A DNA stretch of 64,000 bases from Paraescarpia echinospica. Taxonomy: Eukaryota > Annelida > Polychaeta > Sabellida > Siboglinidae. The stretch covers positions 79,164,964-79,228,963 of the forward strand of contig CM034531.1 of the NCBI GenBank assembly GCA_020002185.1, written 5' to 3'. Below the pieces are notes generated by a model. The model did not search any database, had not been told where the DNA came from, and saw only the letters and a program-made list of their open reading frames with translations. Shown piece by piece: positions 22,551-35,694 of this stretch. Within the stretch, counting starts at the first letter, position 1; every line of letters begins with the position of its first letter. The position numbers and the translations under genes are program-made.

Positions 22551-22680
22551 GTGTTGGTGTGGGTGTGTATGATTTAACAAAATTTAACAAGATTTAACAA
22601 GATTGCCATCCAGAGAATTAACTCTAGATGGCAGGTGGACAAGGAAGCCCTTTGGCTTATCGAGAGTCCAACCCTTTTAT

Positions 22681-25574
22681 CTACATATATCCAGCCCTTC
22701 TGAGGTATGTGTCGATTTTATTTTTAAACATATTCACACTACTAGCACCCACACAATCATCTGATAATCTGTTCCATTCATTCACAGTCCTTTGTGAAAA
22801 TGAGAACTTTCTCACGTCTAATCTACACTGCTCCTTTACTAATGTAACTTCATGTCCTCTAGTCTTTCTATCTTTCTTAACTGAAAAAAACATATTTCTA
22901 TCAATATTTTCATAACCATTCAATATCTTAAACACTTCTATCTGATCTCCTCTCAATCTCCTGGTCTCTAGTGTTGTTAAACCACATTCTTTTAGGCGTT
23001 TTTCATAACTAAGATCCCTCAGTTTTGGTATCATTTTAGTCGCTCTCCTCTGTACTCTTTCTAGCATATCTATGTCCTTCTTGCGGTATGGCCTCCACGC
23101 TTGTATACAATATTCTAAATGAGGCCTAACTATTGTTTTGTACAGCGGTATTATTAGTTATTTTTCTTTATATGCTATATTTCGCCTAATCAATCCAAGG
23201 ATTTAATTTCCCTTTGAAGCAGCAACTCCACACTGCTCTGAAACCTTCATGTCAGCACTAATTGTCAGCCCTAAGTCTTTTTCTTTTACAGTAGTACTTA
23301 GTACAGTTAACCCCATTGTATATTCTACATATTCGTTCCCAGGTCCTGTGTGAAGGCATTTACATTTCCCAAAATTGAACAACATTTGCCACTTTTCAGA
23401 CCATTTGATCAACCTGTCAAGATCATCTTGTAAATGCTGTCTATCCCCATCACTTTTAATCCTTCTAAACACGTTTGTATCATCTGCAAATTTCAACACC
23501 TTGCTAGCTATATCATCGTCCAAATCGTTTATATATATTAAAAATAATATAGGTCCCAGTACTGATCCCTGTGGAATCCCACACAAAACTGATTTCCAGT
23601 TTAAAGCCTCCCCATCAACAACTACCCGTTGTCTTCTGTCAATGAGCCATTTTGCTATCCAGTTAATTATACCGTTTCCTATGCCATGGGCCTTTAGGTT
23701 AAGCAGTAATCTTTGATGTGGCACTTTGTCGAAAGCTTTTTGAAAATCTAAGTAGATGATATTTACTGGTGATCCATCATTTACCCACTTAGTGATATCT
23801 TCCAAAAAACATAACATATTTGTTAAGCATGACCTCCCTTTTAGAAACCCATGCTGAGATGGGTTTATCAAGCTATGTTTAACAAGAAAATCCATCATGT
23901 GATCTTTAATTAGTCTTTCTAATAATTTACAAATCACCGATGTTAAACTAACTGGTCTATAATTATTGGACTTGTTTCTCGAACCTTTTTTAAATAACGG
24001 TATAATGTTTGCTTCTTTCCATCCTAAAGGAACCACTCCATCTTCTAATGACAAGTTAAAAACTGTTGCAAGCGGTATGCTAATTTGTTCTACAATTTCC
24101 AATAGTAGTTTGGGTGGAATATCATCCACTCCAGGTGATTTATTTTCCTTCACAGCCCTTTCTTAGCTGCCACTTCTGGGGTTACAATTAACTGTCTTAA
24201 ATAGTCTGATTCTGCCCCCTTGAACTTAGCCTCTGGTACTGGCAGTGAACTAATGTCTTCTCTGGTAAACACTGAACTAAAATAATCATTTAGGTCTTCT
24301 GCCATTAAGAATCCTTCTGATATTATATTTCCAGCACTATCTTCTAGAGGACCGACCTTATCCTGAACTTTCTGTTTGCTTCGAACATACGCATACAAAC
24401 TCTTGCTGTCATGTTTTATATTACAAGCTAATTTATGTTCATAGCTTCTCTTTGAATTTCTAATTTCAGCTTTAGCTTGTTTTAGTGCTTCTTTATAAAT
24501 GTTGTAGTCTTCGTCATTGCCAGTACGTCTATATAACTTCCACATCAATTGTTTATACTTAATTTTTCTAATGGCTTCTTTCGATAAGTATTTCTTTCTG
24601 GTCCGTTTCCCTTGTTTTTTGAAGGGAACAAATTTATCTACGATGCACTCTATTTCATTCTTTAAGATATTCCAGCATTCTGTTGCTGTCTTATTCTTCA
24701 GTGTATTATTCCAGTCTATCTTTGCTAAATATTTCCTCATTTCCTTATATCTTCCTTTGTGGAAATTTCTCCTGAACTGCTTTTGATTATTTATTTCTTA
24801 TTTTACTTTGATGGTAAAATGTATCTGGTTGTGATCACTACTTCCCAGAGGCTCACATAATTTAACATTGTCAATTAATTCATTCTGTGAGGACAAAACT
24901 AAGTCTAACACATTCTCTTCCCTGGTTGGTTCTAGCACATGTTGAGAAAGGAAACTATCTTGTACTAAAACTAAAAACTTGTGGTCCTCACTACCCATAC
25001 TCTGTAGAGATTTCCATTTTATATGCCCATGGTTAAAATCCCCCATAATAACACAGTCCCGTTTGCTCACTTCCCTTATAGCGTTTTGTATTTTTTCATT
25101 GTCTTCTATGCTTATGTTTGGACTTCGATAAACTAATCCAACCGTTAACGTTGAGTTTCCTGTAACTATGTTACACCAAACAGCTTCTTCGCAATCTGCT
25201 TCTCTGTCTAATTTTATTTCATAAGCCTAGATAGATTCTTTAATATATAAAATAACTCCACCTCCCCTTGTTCCTATTCTATCTTTCCTAAACATTACAT
25301 ATCCTGTCAATCCCAATTCGGCATCTGATATATCGGTGGTTGCCCATGATTCGGTTATTCCTATTATGTGAGGGTCAGTATCTTCTACCATAATGTTTAG
25401 TTCATTTCTTTTGTTTACTATACTCCTTGCATTTAAACAAACATATTTATATCCAGCTTCAGAACAGTTTTCCAGACTGTTCTTTGCTGAATTATGTTTG
25501 CTGTCTTTATCTATGCCTCCAGTTTCAGGCTTCTCTGCGAGTCCCCCCTGCGAATTTAATTTAAATAAATGCAA
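22681..25574 (-). pseudogene. LINE copy 2 ORF2: endonuclease + reverse transcriptase (broken)
   Basis: It opens with the frame overlapping the ORF1 end by about 19 bases. EN: CLNARSIVNKRNELNIMV; TAG after YIKESI (25229-25231). A second open piece has CVIMGDFNHGHIKW and SSDHNQIHF. RT: KENKSPGVDDIPPKLLLEI, NYRPVSLTSVICKLLERLI, YLDFQKAFDKVPHQ, CGIPQGSVLGPILFLIYIND and FADDTNVF. A TAA near 23200 and a frame change near 24150 split it. The RT frame 23203-24153 is open. Confidence 0.9.
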
Positions 25575-26978
25575 CCTGTCCCGCTGTCAACAGATCGCAG
25601 TAGATTCTTTGAGAATACTGCTGCGCCCTTTCCACTGAGATGGAAGCCATCTCTCATGTATATATCTTCTCTCCCAACAAAGTACCCCCATAAATCTATG
25701 AATCCCACGCCTTCTTCTTCACACATTTGCTCAACTAGTGCGTTGATCGCCATCCTCTTACAGTTTCTGTATGTTGCCCCCCTTCCTCCCATTACTGGCA
25801 ACATTCCTGAGAGAACAACCTGTTCCACTATTGTCTTCTTTAGCTTCCTCGCTAGATGTCTGTACTTCTGAACTATCCCAGTTGTTCACTTCTTGTCTGC
25901 ATTGCTTGTCCCTACGTGTACTAGTATAGACCCTCCCTTGCCATGCCCCAATACCTTCTCTAACCTTTCGGTCACATGCTCTATCCTAGCCCCCGGTAGA
26001 CATACAACAACGTCCTTCCCTCGCATATAGTCTTGTCTGTTTTTTTCAGAATTGAATCGCCCATAAACACTCTCTCTTTTCTCCTTGCCCCCTCAATCAC
26101 TGCCTCGGAGTAGCTCCTCCGGTTTACATATGTCTGGTTGTTGTCTTTTCCTCTTGTCGTCTTCTCTCCTGTCACATTCTCTTCCATTCCCTTCTTTCCT
26201 GTCGCGTTTTCTCTTGTCCCCTTTCATCCTGTCATCTTCTCTTCTAGCACATTTACTCTCACTTCCTTTCGTCCCTTATTCTTTCCTCCCATCACATTTT
26301 CTTCTCTCCTCTCCCGTCCCTTTTCCCCGGCTATCTCCTTCACTACGGTCACTTTCTCCTTCACTACGGTCACTTTCTCCCCGTCACCTTCACGCCTGTC
26401 ATGTTTTCTGTTTTTTGCTGAACACTCTGTCTTCTTCCATCAGTCTTCTGTCTCACAGTCTTACCAACTGCCTCTGTGGTATCTACCTCTTCACCACCTG
26501 TATCGCTGTCGTGTCTCTCCTCGTTCTCTACAGTCTAACTACCTGCTGATCTATCCACACTGGCCCGTTTTCTTTTCCTCTGCCGAACACTTTTCCTCCG
26601 TCCCTCTGTTTTCTAAATGTCTTGTTCCTTCACACCGGTCACCTTCCTTCCTCTCAGTCTCCTTTCTTCAGTCTCCGTGTCACAACTCTGCTCCTTCTGT
26701 GTTGTAGAATTCTCAACTCTCTCCGCGTCATCCCTCTCTGCTCCATCTATTTCTATGTTGAGTCTCGCCTCCATCTCCTTCACTATCTCCGTCAACTTAC
26801 CCACCTCCTTCATCAGACATTCCACCCTCAAACACCCCATACACCAAAAGGTGAATCCATCATCTTTGGTCTCTGCCCATGATTTTGGACAGCCAGACAA
26901 CGCAAAATCCACCCAGCTCTGGCAGTCGTTGCAAATTAGGTGTCGTTTTGTCCTGAGTTGCCGCCTGCAAGGTGCCAT
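25556..26978 (-). pseudogene. LINE copy 2 ORF1: PHD-like finger + SGNH esterase (broken)
   Basis: The start codon is at 26976-26978. Finger motifs are CNDCQSW and FWCMGC; unlike copy 1 it reads through to KEQDI before a stop at about 26613. The esterase part carries FMGDSIL (residues of the frame ending near 25981), then, in another frame, DGFHLSGKG before the stop at 25556. A 21-bp tandem repeat (TTCACTACGGTCACTTTCTCC unit on the plus strand) lengthens the linker near 26336-26377. Frameshifts near 26600 and 26000 disable it. Confidence 0.78.
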
Positions 26979-27557
26979 ATCAGAATTTATTTATGTTCAA
27001 AGTAGTTTTATGTTGTCTTTGAAAATACTTTTCTGTGTACAATTTACACCAGATTGTATAGGTTATAGTTAGTTTTATTTGTTAGCACACAGTGACACAC
27101 CGTGCCTTACCTAGTTACGATGTCGATGACAATGTATTCAAGTTAGGCTTACATACAAGGTAGTCTTTACAAAGACTGTTTCCTGTGTACTATTATACAC
27201 TTTGAAAGATTGTTATTTCAGGTTTTAATTACTCATCTAACTACACCGATTATCTCAAATAACGCTATTCTATTGTCGTTCACGGTACGCTAACTTCGCC
27301 AATGACCTACTTTGTAAACAACAATTACATTAACGTCCCCAATTATCGCTCGCAAATCGCCTACTTTTAATCTACCCTAGATTACTCTCTCTAGCTAACT
27401 TTTAACAAAAAATATTGCTTAATATATATCTATAATTACGTTATGTATGCTATACGCACAATAATATCACTTATCTTGATCAAATATCCTTATATTTTCG
27501 CAAGTTTGCTGCACCAAATTCAAATCAATTCACCACCGGAAGTCCTCCAAATAAAAG

Positions 27558-27708
<151 letters not shown>

Positions 27709-29586
27709 ATCTGTGTGAGTGTGCGCGCACGCGCGCATGTATGTAGTGCAATTAATGAATTATATACAGACAATGAAATAGTATTGTAATACCTCAGCCA
27801 ACCAGGAATATGAAATGAAATGTAGTGTGCACAACATATTACAAAACAGTCAACACTATATTATAGGTATTAAATCTGGTTCATTTATTCCTGACTGTCA
27901 TGCCCTTCCTTCAAATCAACTAATTTATTATGACCATAACGACCTTTTCATAATGAAAATGGTAGGATTGAAACTGCGTTTATGTGAGTGTGTTGCATAG
28001 CCATATTGCTGTATGATAAGAGTGATCCAAACAATATCACGGGTTCATGTTATTTTTGGAGGGAACATAAATGTCCAGTGTATGAGTTGGCGTGCGTAGG
28101 TCGCTGATCAAACATTCGAACAACTATGTGTTCAAATTTAACTTTGTAAACGCGCAAAACGGCTGCAAAACGTTCTATAACCCGACGTGTTGCTGACAGC
28201 CATGCGCGAACAGTACAAAGCAGGACACTAAACGAAATATTTGACAACAAAGAACGTGTCAAGCGGTCAACGCGACTGGTCTCTATACATACCTGATAGG
28301 TACAGATCTGTAGTAAACACCCCCATGGTGACGTAGACGGTGCGAGGGCTTGGCTTTAACAATGTATGCAGTACACGTGTGAGTGTGTCACCATGCTTTA
28401 TATAAACGTATTGGATTTTGAGAATTTTGCATTAATGACCATGATATAGCGAATATAAAATTATTATTATTATTATTGCAGCAATAACAATAATTTTGAT
28501 GATTATAATAATTAAAAAAATAAATAAATTGTATTTCTAAAATATAGTCTTCTTAATGTATTTCCATTTTCAAAAAATTTAATACAATCAACTATTCGAC
28601 ATCCACGTACACAAGCTCGCACGCATGCACGATTTACATATGAACCATTAGTCATAATACGTTTTATATCAATATAATATAAAACATAAACGAATTTCTG
28701 TGCGGGTAGTATTGATAACTGGAACGACAATGACACGTTCATTGCATTACATATATATATATATATATATATATGTACATATATACATATATACATATAT
28801 ATTGGATGCGAATCATCGCAACTAAAAACAAGCAAAAACTAAATTGGCGGATTCGATATTAAGTGCATACGCAAGACCTTGAGCATTCACTGTAAAGACC
28901 TCGTGACGAATAAACAGCTCCGGATACGATCAAGACAACCTCTGGCAACAACTATTTACAAAAGACGAATGGGCTCGCTCGGCTATGTCACGAAGTTCCC
29001 AGCTACTAGATATACTCAACAAGCTCTATAGTGGACGCCTGCTGGTGAGTGTATGGCGACTAAGAATGAACTGACGCCAGACTGTCGACTGCGACCTACC
29101 CCGGGTCAACACAAAATAAAGCGACGTCATAATGCTAGTGAAAACAGTTCTGGGTGGGGTGCTCAGACTGTCTCATGCGTCTAGAGACGCGGGTGCCGCT
29201 AAATCTAAGCACGCCTACGTCAGTGTGACCGCGTGTATTATGTTAGACAAGTAAATCATTGCATAGGGCGTCAACAAATTGCTACTTGTAGTTAGTGATT
29301 CTATCAAACAAGTTTTACCCGTGACTCGTGCGTGCATGTGTGCTTGTGTGTGTTCGGGCATTCGTGGATCCGTGCAAATTAGCGTCTGCGCGCATTCGTG
29401 TTTTATAACTCGAGTTCACTTGACCTTCGATTATTATTATATTTAATAGATAATGTTACATTTGCTTTGACACGTTTGGCTACGACATGTGTTTTGATGT
29501 TATTTATGTCCTTGGATGTACTTTATCAATCATACTAATATTAATGCGACAAACGTTCGCTTCATCAAGACGAATTGAGACCAAAA

Positions 29587-32567
29587 TCAGTCACAACAGT
29601 AGTGATCGTCCATGAAGTACTTCACGGCCCTGGCCAGCGCTTTGGCGAACTTCGGCCTGCGAACGGACGAGAAGCGCTCCTGTCTAGGGATCTCAACCTG
29701 GATAGCGTCGACGAGTCCACCGAAACGGGATCCGTGCGTTCTCACGTTGTACCCGCCCGCGTAGTAGCCATTGGTTCCCGGCCTGGGAAAGACGGGAGAC
29801 GGTACGACACGGTACCCCTCGTTGCTTAGGTAGTGGCCGAGGCTGTTTGGGGTCGTGTCGCGAACCAGGTCTTGGAAGCAGTAGTTGTCTGCGGAAAATA
29901 AAGGACGTGATTAAAGTTTTATATACGTAGGACTATGTTATCCTGGTGGATTTGTCTATTTCCTTATGGCGTGGTAAGCTTAGAGATCTATTCTGTAAGC
30001 ATCTGAACTGCATACTAAATAGCCTGTCATCCCGGAAACGTGGGCGTTTTATTTACATGATTAATTTACAATAAACTCTGCAACTTTCTTCCTAATTAAT
30101 ATAATAACAATACACTTTCATTGTGACTATATGACTCTCACCAATAACACACTTAGTAACACAACATTTGACAACATGCTTTCGGCCTAAACAGTTTATG
30201 TAATTATATTTTTTATTTACCTGTATATGTATGTTATAAATTCATGATCCTTAAATAAACAATGTGTTAACTATGATTACGATTTCGATTATTATTATTA
30301 TAAGTTCGCCACCTGTCTTTGAATGAATGTCAAGAAAAAGTGCATTTGGTCCAGTGACAAAAAATCAAAAATGTACATTACAAAACTAAAGCTAAGATTC
30401 CATCTGTACGGATGCTGCATGCATACTGTGGAATACCTCTAGTGAAGGCATTTCTGTGAATTTCCTATCCGATACTTGTGCAGATACGTTTCGAATCGCG
30501 ACGTGGAGTAGTTAAATTTTCCGCATCCGCATGACAAAACTCATCCGACTGTGTACGTTTGGAGCTACTTCCATTAATTCCCACCGGGCACTGTATACAT
30601 TGCTTTGCCGCGTGTCGCTTCCGCATTCTGTTTCCGTACATAAAGAATCCTAGCTTAGCGCCATTATTCCATACACACCTGTGTCACAAACGTGCGTGCC
30701 AATGGCTTTTATGGTGGAGTGGGTTGCCGAGAAGCTGCCCGAGTTCAGACGCGCCTTTGAGATGGCGTAGCCGAGTTCGGTCCATTTGGCGGCGTGCGTC
30801 TGTCCGTGGATGTCGAGTAACAGAGCGCGGCCTCCAGTAGACGTCTTCGCGGCGTTGATGAAGGCAGTGAAGTTACTGTAGGCGCGTACGGCTTCCTGTG
30901 AGTATAAAACATCCCAACATGGCTGTTATTGTGCCTTCGTGAACCATGGGCTCATGATACAGTTAGACTTCTTGTTTCGTTTCGTCGAAAAAAAGTGCAG
31001 TGTATTTTTGAGAAATGATTTTTTACAAAATTCACCTGCTCTGACATAAATACATTTGAGTAATTAGATTTCTAGGTGGTGTGATTATAGAAGGTGTTGA
31101 CTGTAAAATGGTGGATTGCATGATGATATGAATAAGCGGAAGGATTTTTGGCAGCAATTTGCCTGTTTGACCCTTTGGCGGAGTAATGCTTGCCGGCTTT
31201 AGTAAATATTGAAGGGTGTCATACATACAGGCATTTTACGAGAGCTAGAAATATTAGATTTTGACTAAAATCGACCACCATCCCAATGAGATGATGATAA
31301 CAGCAGGTGAGAAGTGAAAGAAATTTTGTAGGTAATGTTTTCTTATAATCAGACAAAACGTTAACATGGTCGCCAATGGAAAACTAATAGCGTGCTGACC
31401 CCTGTTATTGTGCCTTCGTCAACCCATAGTCAAGTTTGTGTGGCGTCATAACACCCGCACGAACGCAAGCAAGCGCGTAGGTACATTCACGCAAGCACGC
31501 ACATATGCACGCGTCTAATCTATCTTGAAATTGAATTGAATTGAAATGAAATTTAAAAATAGATTAATAAACTGATAAAATAGCAATACACATTGGATGG
31601 AAAAAAGTGTTCACTTCCACAGATGCAAACTCTTTTATTAGACAGGTTATAAGCGTAGACGAAACACACTTTCGATAACAGAATAATAAACTAAATTCCA
31701 CGTCTACATGCCATAAGAGATTTTGTAAACTGATAAAATAGCAATACACATTGGATGGAAAAAAGTGTTCACTTCCACAGATGCAAACTCTTTTATTAGA
31801 CAGGTTATAAGCGTAGACGAAACACACTTTCGATAACAGAATAATAAACTAAATTCCACGTCTACATGCCATAAGAGATTTTGTCTTGACAACTTGATTA
31901 AAACGTATTAAGGGATACATTATAGGCAATGTAGAAAGCACAATGTATTAATAATATGCGTATGCTTTTATGATTGTGAAAGAACACAATACCCGGACAT
32001 TGAGCGTCGCCTCGTTCACCTCACGGTTAGCGTCGAGCTTGCTGCGGTGAAGCCGGTTGTAAATGATGTGAGGTCGATGACCAGTCAGCAACTGCAACTC
32101 ATCCGCGAGGGCGGTGGAGGTAGACGACGTAAAGCTGTAAAAAAGCATAGAGGAGATGCATCACGTACAGCTGTTGACAAGAAAGTGTGGAGATGAGCGA
32201 CGTTGACGTACATATAGCTGTATAAAACAAAGTAGAGATAAACGACGTAGACAGCTGTATAAAACAAAGTAGCGATAACTGGGGTACTGTTGTATAAAAG
32301 AAAGTGGAGATGATCGCCGCATGGTTGTATGGAAATCTAGTGGAAATGGAAGAGGAACAGCTGTGTAAAGCAAAGTGGGGATGAAAGATATATATATATA
32401 TATATGTATAAAAGAAAGCGAAAATGAATGAGGTACAGCTGTACAAAACGAAGTAGAGATGAAGGATGCGTAGATGCATAAAGTAAAGTGGAAATCAACA
32501 ACGTATAGCTGTAACAAACACCAACGCCACCTTATTTTCATTAAATGACACACACACACACACACAC

Positions 32568-32600
<33 letters not shown>

Positions 32601-33353
32601 TGTATGTGTGTGTTTGTGTGTGTGTGTATGTGTGTGTGTGTGTGTGTGTGTGTCATTTTATGAAATATATATATATACATACAAACATTACCGTGAGCGT
32701 CTAGATTAATCGCGGTTGGCTTCAGTTATCATTTGCATTCAACATCTGAATTAGCTGTATTGAAATACAATGTCCTGCTCCATGCTAAATGCATAAGACG
32801 TGAGACCATCTTCAATAATCAGTCAGTTAACACTGAACAACACTTTTTAAGTGCAGTGACTCAAGTTTTAGCATTTAACATGAATATTACTAAACAAAGC
32901 TGTATATAGCTTATTGTTTATACAAGTTCAACAAAAGTGTCATGTCTGACGCAAACTATAAATCATGGTATGGTATAAGATTATATATAAATAATAATTT
33001 TCGCTCGTCCGACGTCAACCTCGACCGATATGTCATTGCGGATTCAGATTTCAACGAATTTTACAGAATGGTAGAAAAACAAACCTGTCTTTCGCGGTTC
33101 GGATGCCGCAGTTCGTGGCATCTGGCGAGCCGCAGCTGTGCTGGAAGACGCATTCGTTGGCGATGAAACACCCGGCCTGTCGAGTGGGGATGGAGGCAGG
33201 CAACAGGTGTCCCCCGTGTGAGACGGTGATGATCACGCTGAGGGAACCAGGCACGTATTTGACATACTTCTTACTACTGTCGTATTGAGTCAAACTATTC
33301 ACCATCAGTAGAGTCGCACCCAACAGAGCCGCGAATAGTGGGTTGGTGTGCAT
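29587..33353 (-). CDS. Secreted N-formylglutamate amidohydrolase-like protein, copy C (4 coding exons)
   Basis: Minus-strand coding exons: 33353-33085, 32134-31993, 30895-30679 and 29888-29587, all with GT-AG introns, joining to 309 residues. The same signal peptide and [24 protein letters not shown] and DAIQVEIPR motifs as copy A are present. The TGA of copy A is TGT here, so the protein gains three residues (CCD) before the next TGA. Differences from A include Asn73Ser, a Ser-to-Thr near residue 97, and in exon 3 Val152Ala, Lys155Thr, Asn174Lys, Trp189Ser and Gly191Ser. Candidate catalytic residues are unchanged. Intron 2 carries a 158-bp tandem duplication absent from A. Same functional uncertainty as for copy A. 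Confidence 0.72.
31569..31884. repeat. 158-bp tandem duplication, arm 2 only (intron 2 of copy C)
   Basis: Units 31569-31726 and 31727-31884 look identical by eye; each starts AAACTGATAAAATAGCAATA and ends CCATAAGAGATTTTGT. Arm 1 has a single unit (about 5576-5735). It arose after the arm duplication, or reflects allelic or assembly variation. Confidence 0.92.
32545..32660. repeat. (CA)n-(TG)n microsatellite palindrome, arm 2
   Basis: Mirror of 4808-4920: AATGACACAC, then (CA)n turning to (TG)n near 32569, ending GTGTGTCATTTTATG. The turning point is near the other end and there are several TATG interruptions, so the tract has been rearranged between arms. Confidence 0.85.
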
Positions 33354-33884
33354 CTTTGACTAGCGGCGTAGGATTCGCTGCAAACCAACAAACAAATATT
33401 TTATTTTCGTGGATGGGTATATGTGTTTTTGTAATTCGCTCTATTCCACAATCTTTGTCTACCACTCTCTTTGGCAAATCCTTTGAAAATTAACACGTAT
33501 ACTTGTTACTGGTCATACACATCTTAAATCAAACTTATCAAATTACAAGATACTCTGACAGTTGAAGACAACAGTAAATGACAGTTCCTGAGGCGACATT
33601 GTCTTGCTGCTGAGGTTGGATCTAACAGCATGTGTATCCTTAAATTTGGTGTCTTGTTCAGTGTGCCGCTGTGGTATTCTTGTTGTAAGTTGCAGTTCTA
33701 GTTCCATTGTAAAGAATTTGTTTTAAAGAGACCTGGTTAACAAACCTACATACAAGGAGGTGATCGAATAAAAAAAGTATTTCTGTCCTTTTTGTCACTT
33801 ATAAATGATCGAATAACTGGAGGTAACGTTAAATGTTGTTAACTGGTTGCACTGCAAAAACAAAACTCCCTATCTCCGTATATA

Positions 33885-34220
33885 TATAATATTATTATAT
33901 ATATATATATATATATATATTATGCGTGTAGTATATATGTGTTGTATATATATATATATATATATATATATACTACATCTTAGATGAGTACATTGTTCAA
34001 CAAAAAGGCATTCATAAACAGCATAGAAAAACCCACAGTTTTGTATTGGCTTAATTTTACCCGCCCGAACGTGTCTCATTAACATATTGGCAATGCATTG
34101 TGGGTATTTCTGGGGTATGTAGTATATATATATATATATATATACCATTTATATATATATATATATACTACACATATATACTACATACATACATACATAC
34201 ATACATACATACATACATAC
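33885..34220. repeat. (TA)n and (ATAC)n microsatellites, arm 2
   Basis: Mirror of 3255-3590 with changed lengths; (CATA)n near 34183-34221 has more units than in arm 1. Confidence 0.85.
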
Positions 34221-34880
34221 TACTGGACTAACAATGTCGTCAAACGTTTCACGGATGTGCAAGTCAGCGTACTACCACCTCTACGCAATTTCAAAAATAA
34301 GACATTGTCTTACTACTGATGCATGTAAGACACTAGTCCACGCCATGGTGACATTGCGGCTGGACTTCAGTAACGCGGTCCTGTACGGCATCACCGAGGC
34401 ATTTATGAACAAGTTGCAGATGGTACAGACCTCGGCGGCAAGACTTATCTCAAGACACCGAAAGCACCAGCACATAACACTTGTGCTGGTTGAACCGCAC
34501 TGGCTCCCAGTTCGCTGGCGTATCCAGTACAAACTGCTGGTCCTTGTTTTCACGGCTTTACATGGTCTTTCTCCAGCGTATATCCAATATCTTATAATAC
34601 CGTATACGCCCACCCGCATCCTCCGATCTGCTGTTCTACATCTGCTTGTAGTCCCGCGCTACAACTTAGAGGGCTACGGCAGACGAGCTTTCTCCGTGTC
34701 TGACCTACGCTCTGGAACGCTTTGTCAATAAATGTTCGTCAAATACTTTCAAAACTTGCCTTAAAACTTATCTATTTAAGCAGGCGTACTTCGACTGAGG
34801 AACTGTGCTGTAGGACACTTTTATGAGCATATATTTAATCAATTAATTAATTTATATTATATATATTTTAATTTATTTAT
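34210..34880 (+). mobile_element. 5'-truncated LINE fragment (RT C-terminus), arm 2
   Basis: Mirror of 2640-3250. Open frame 34234-34731 with AYYHLYAISKIRHCLTTDA, HWLPVRWRIQYKLLVLVF and RRAFSVSDLRSGTLCQ, ending in TAA, then an AT-rich tail to the outer edge of the inverted repeat. No EN or catalytic RT motif, so it is dead. Confidence 0.8.
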
Positions 34881-34905
34881 TATTATTTATCTTTTAATAC
34901 AATAT

Positions 34906-35065
34906 AATATACATAAAACGTCTACGCAACCATATATATATATATATACATATAATGTCTACGCGCGCGCACACACACACACACGCACACACACACACAC
35001 ATACACCCACACGCAATCCACACGCATATTTATTATCTATCTACCAATATATCTATCTATCTATA
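34906..35065. repeat. (TA)n, (CA)n and (ATCT)n microsatellites
   Basis: Immediately outside arm 2, ending in ATCTATCTATCTATAGG where the next LINE begins. Confidence 0.85.
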
Positions 35066-35694
35066 GGACTTCCGGTTGAGGCGGTTCGGCGGTGGTTTGT
35101 TTATGTCAGAGGCTCCGTATAACGTAGTCATTTTTCTTGGTTTTTGTCCAGCTAAGAAAGAGTATTTCACCCCCAGCAGTAATGCATTGCATACTAATTG
35201 ACCCCCACATGTTGTTATGTTTAAATTACTAGTTGATCAAAGTAAATCGCACCTTTAAATTGTAAAGCAACAACTAATATTTTCCTGCCATTTTCTAGGC
35301 CCTCTCATATCCGGCAGAAAACATAAACAAATACTCTAAGTCATTATACTTAGATCTGCACTATCCGCCTCTTTATACTATTAATACTAACAGGCTCATT
35401 TCACCAAGGCGTCTATGATACCCAGAGTAGCCCTGGGTTGGAGCAGTTACATTTATGTTTTTTTCCTCATCGACTGCACAAACGCCTTGGAACCCTCAGC
35501 ACGTACGCACTGTATAACAGCACGGTAAGAATACTTTTTTTGTGATAGGTAGATCTAAATGGGAATAAACTCGAAATTGTACTATTAAGAAGTTAAAGTT
35601 TATTACCATATGGTTAGTTTTAAATTATTGCATATATAGATTGGATTAATAAACATTAGACCAAGACTATAACAATCAGGAATGTACTAAAAAA

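Larger units (their letters stand above)
22570..27550 (-). mobile_element. CR1-like LINE copy 2 (mirror of copy 1), inactive
   Basis: Same family and same insertion as copy 1, carried by the inverted duplication: it sits between the same (CA)n tracts and shares the ORF2 stop (CTATCTAGG in sense, at 25229-25231). It keeps some sequence that copy 1 has lost (the stretch around 24150-24210) but has its own indels. Confidence 0.9.
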
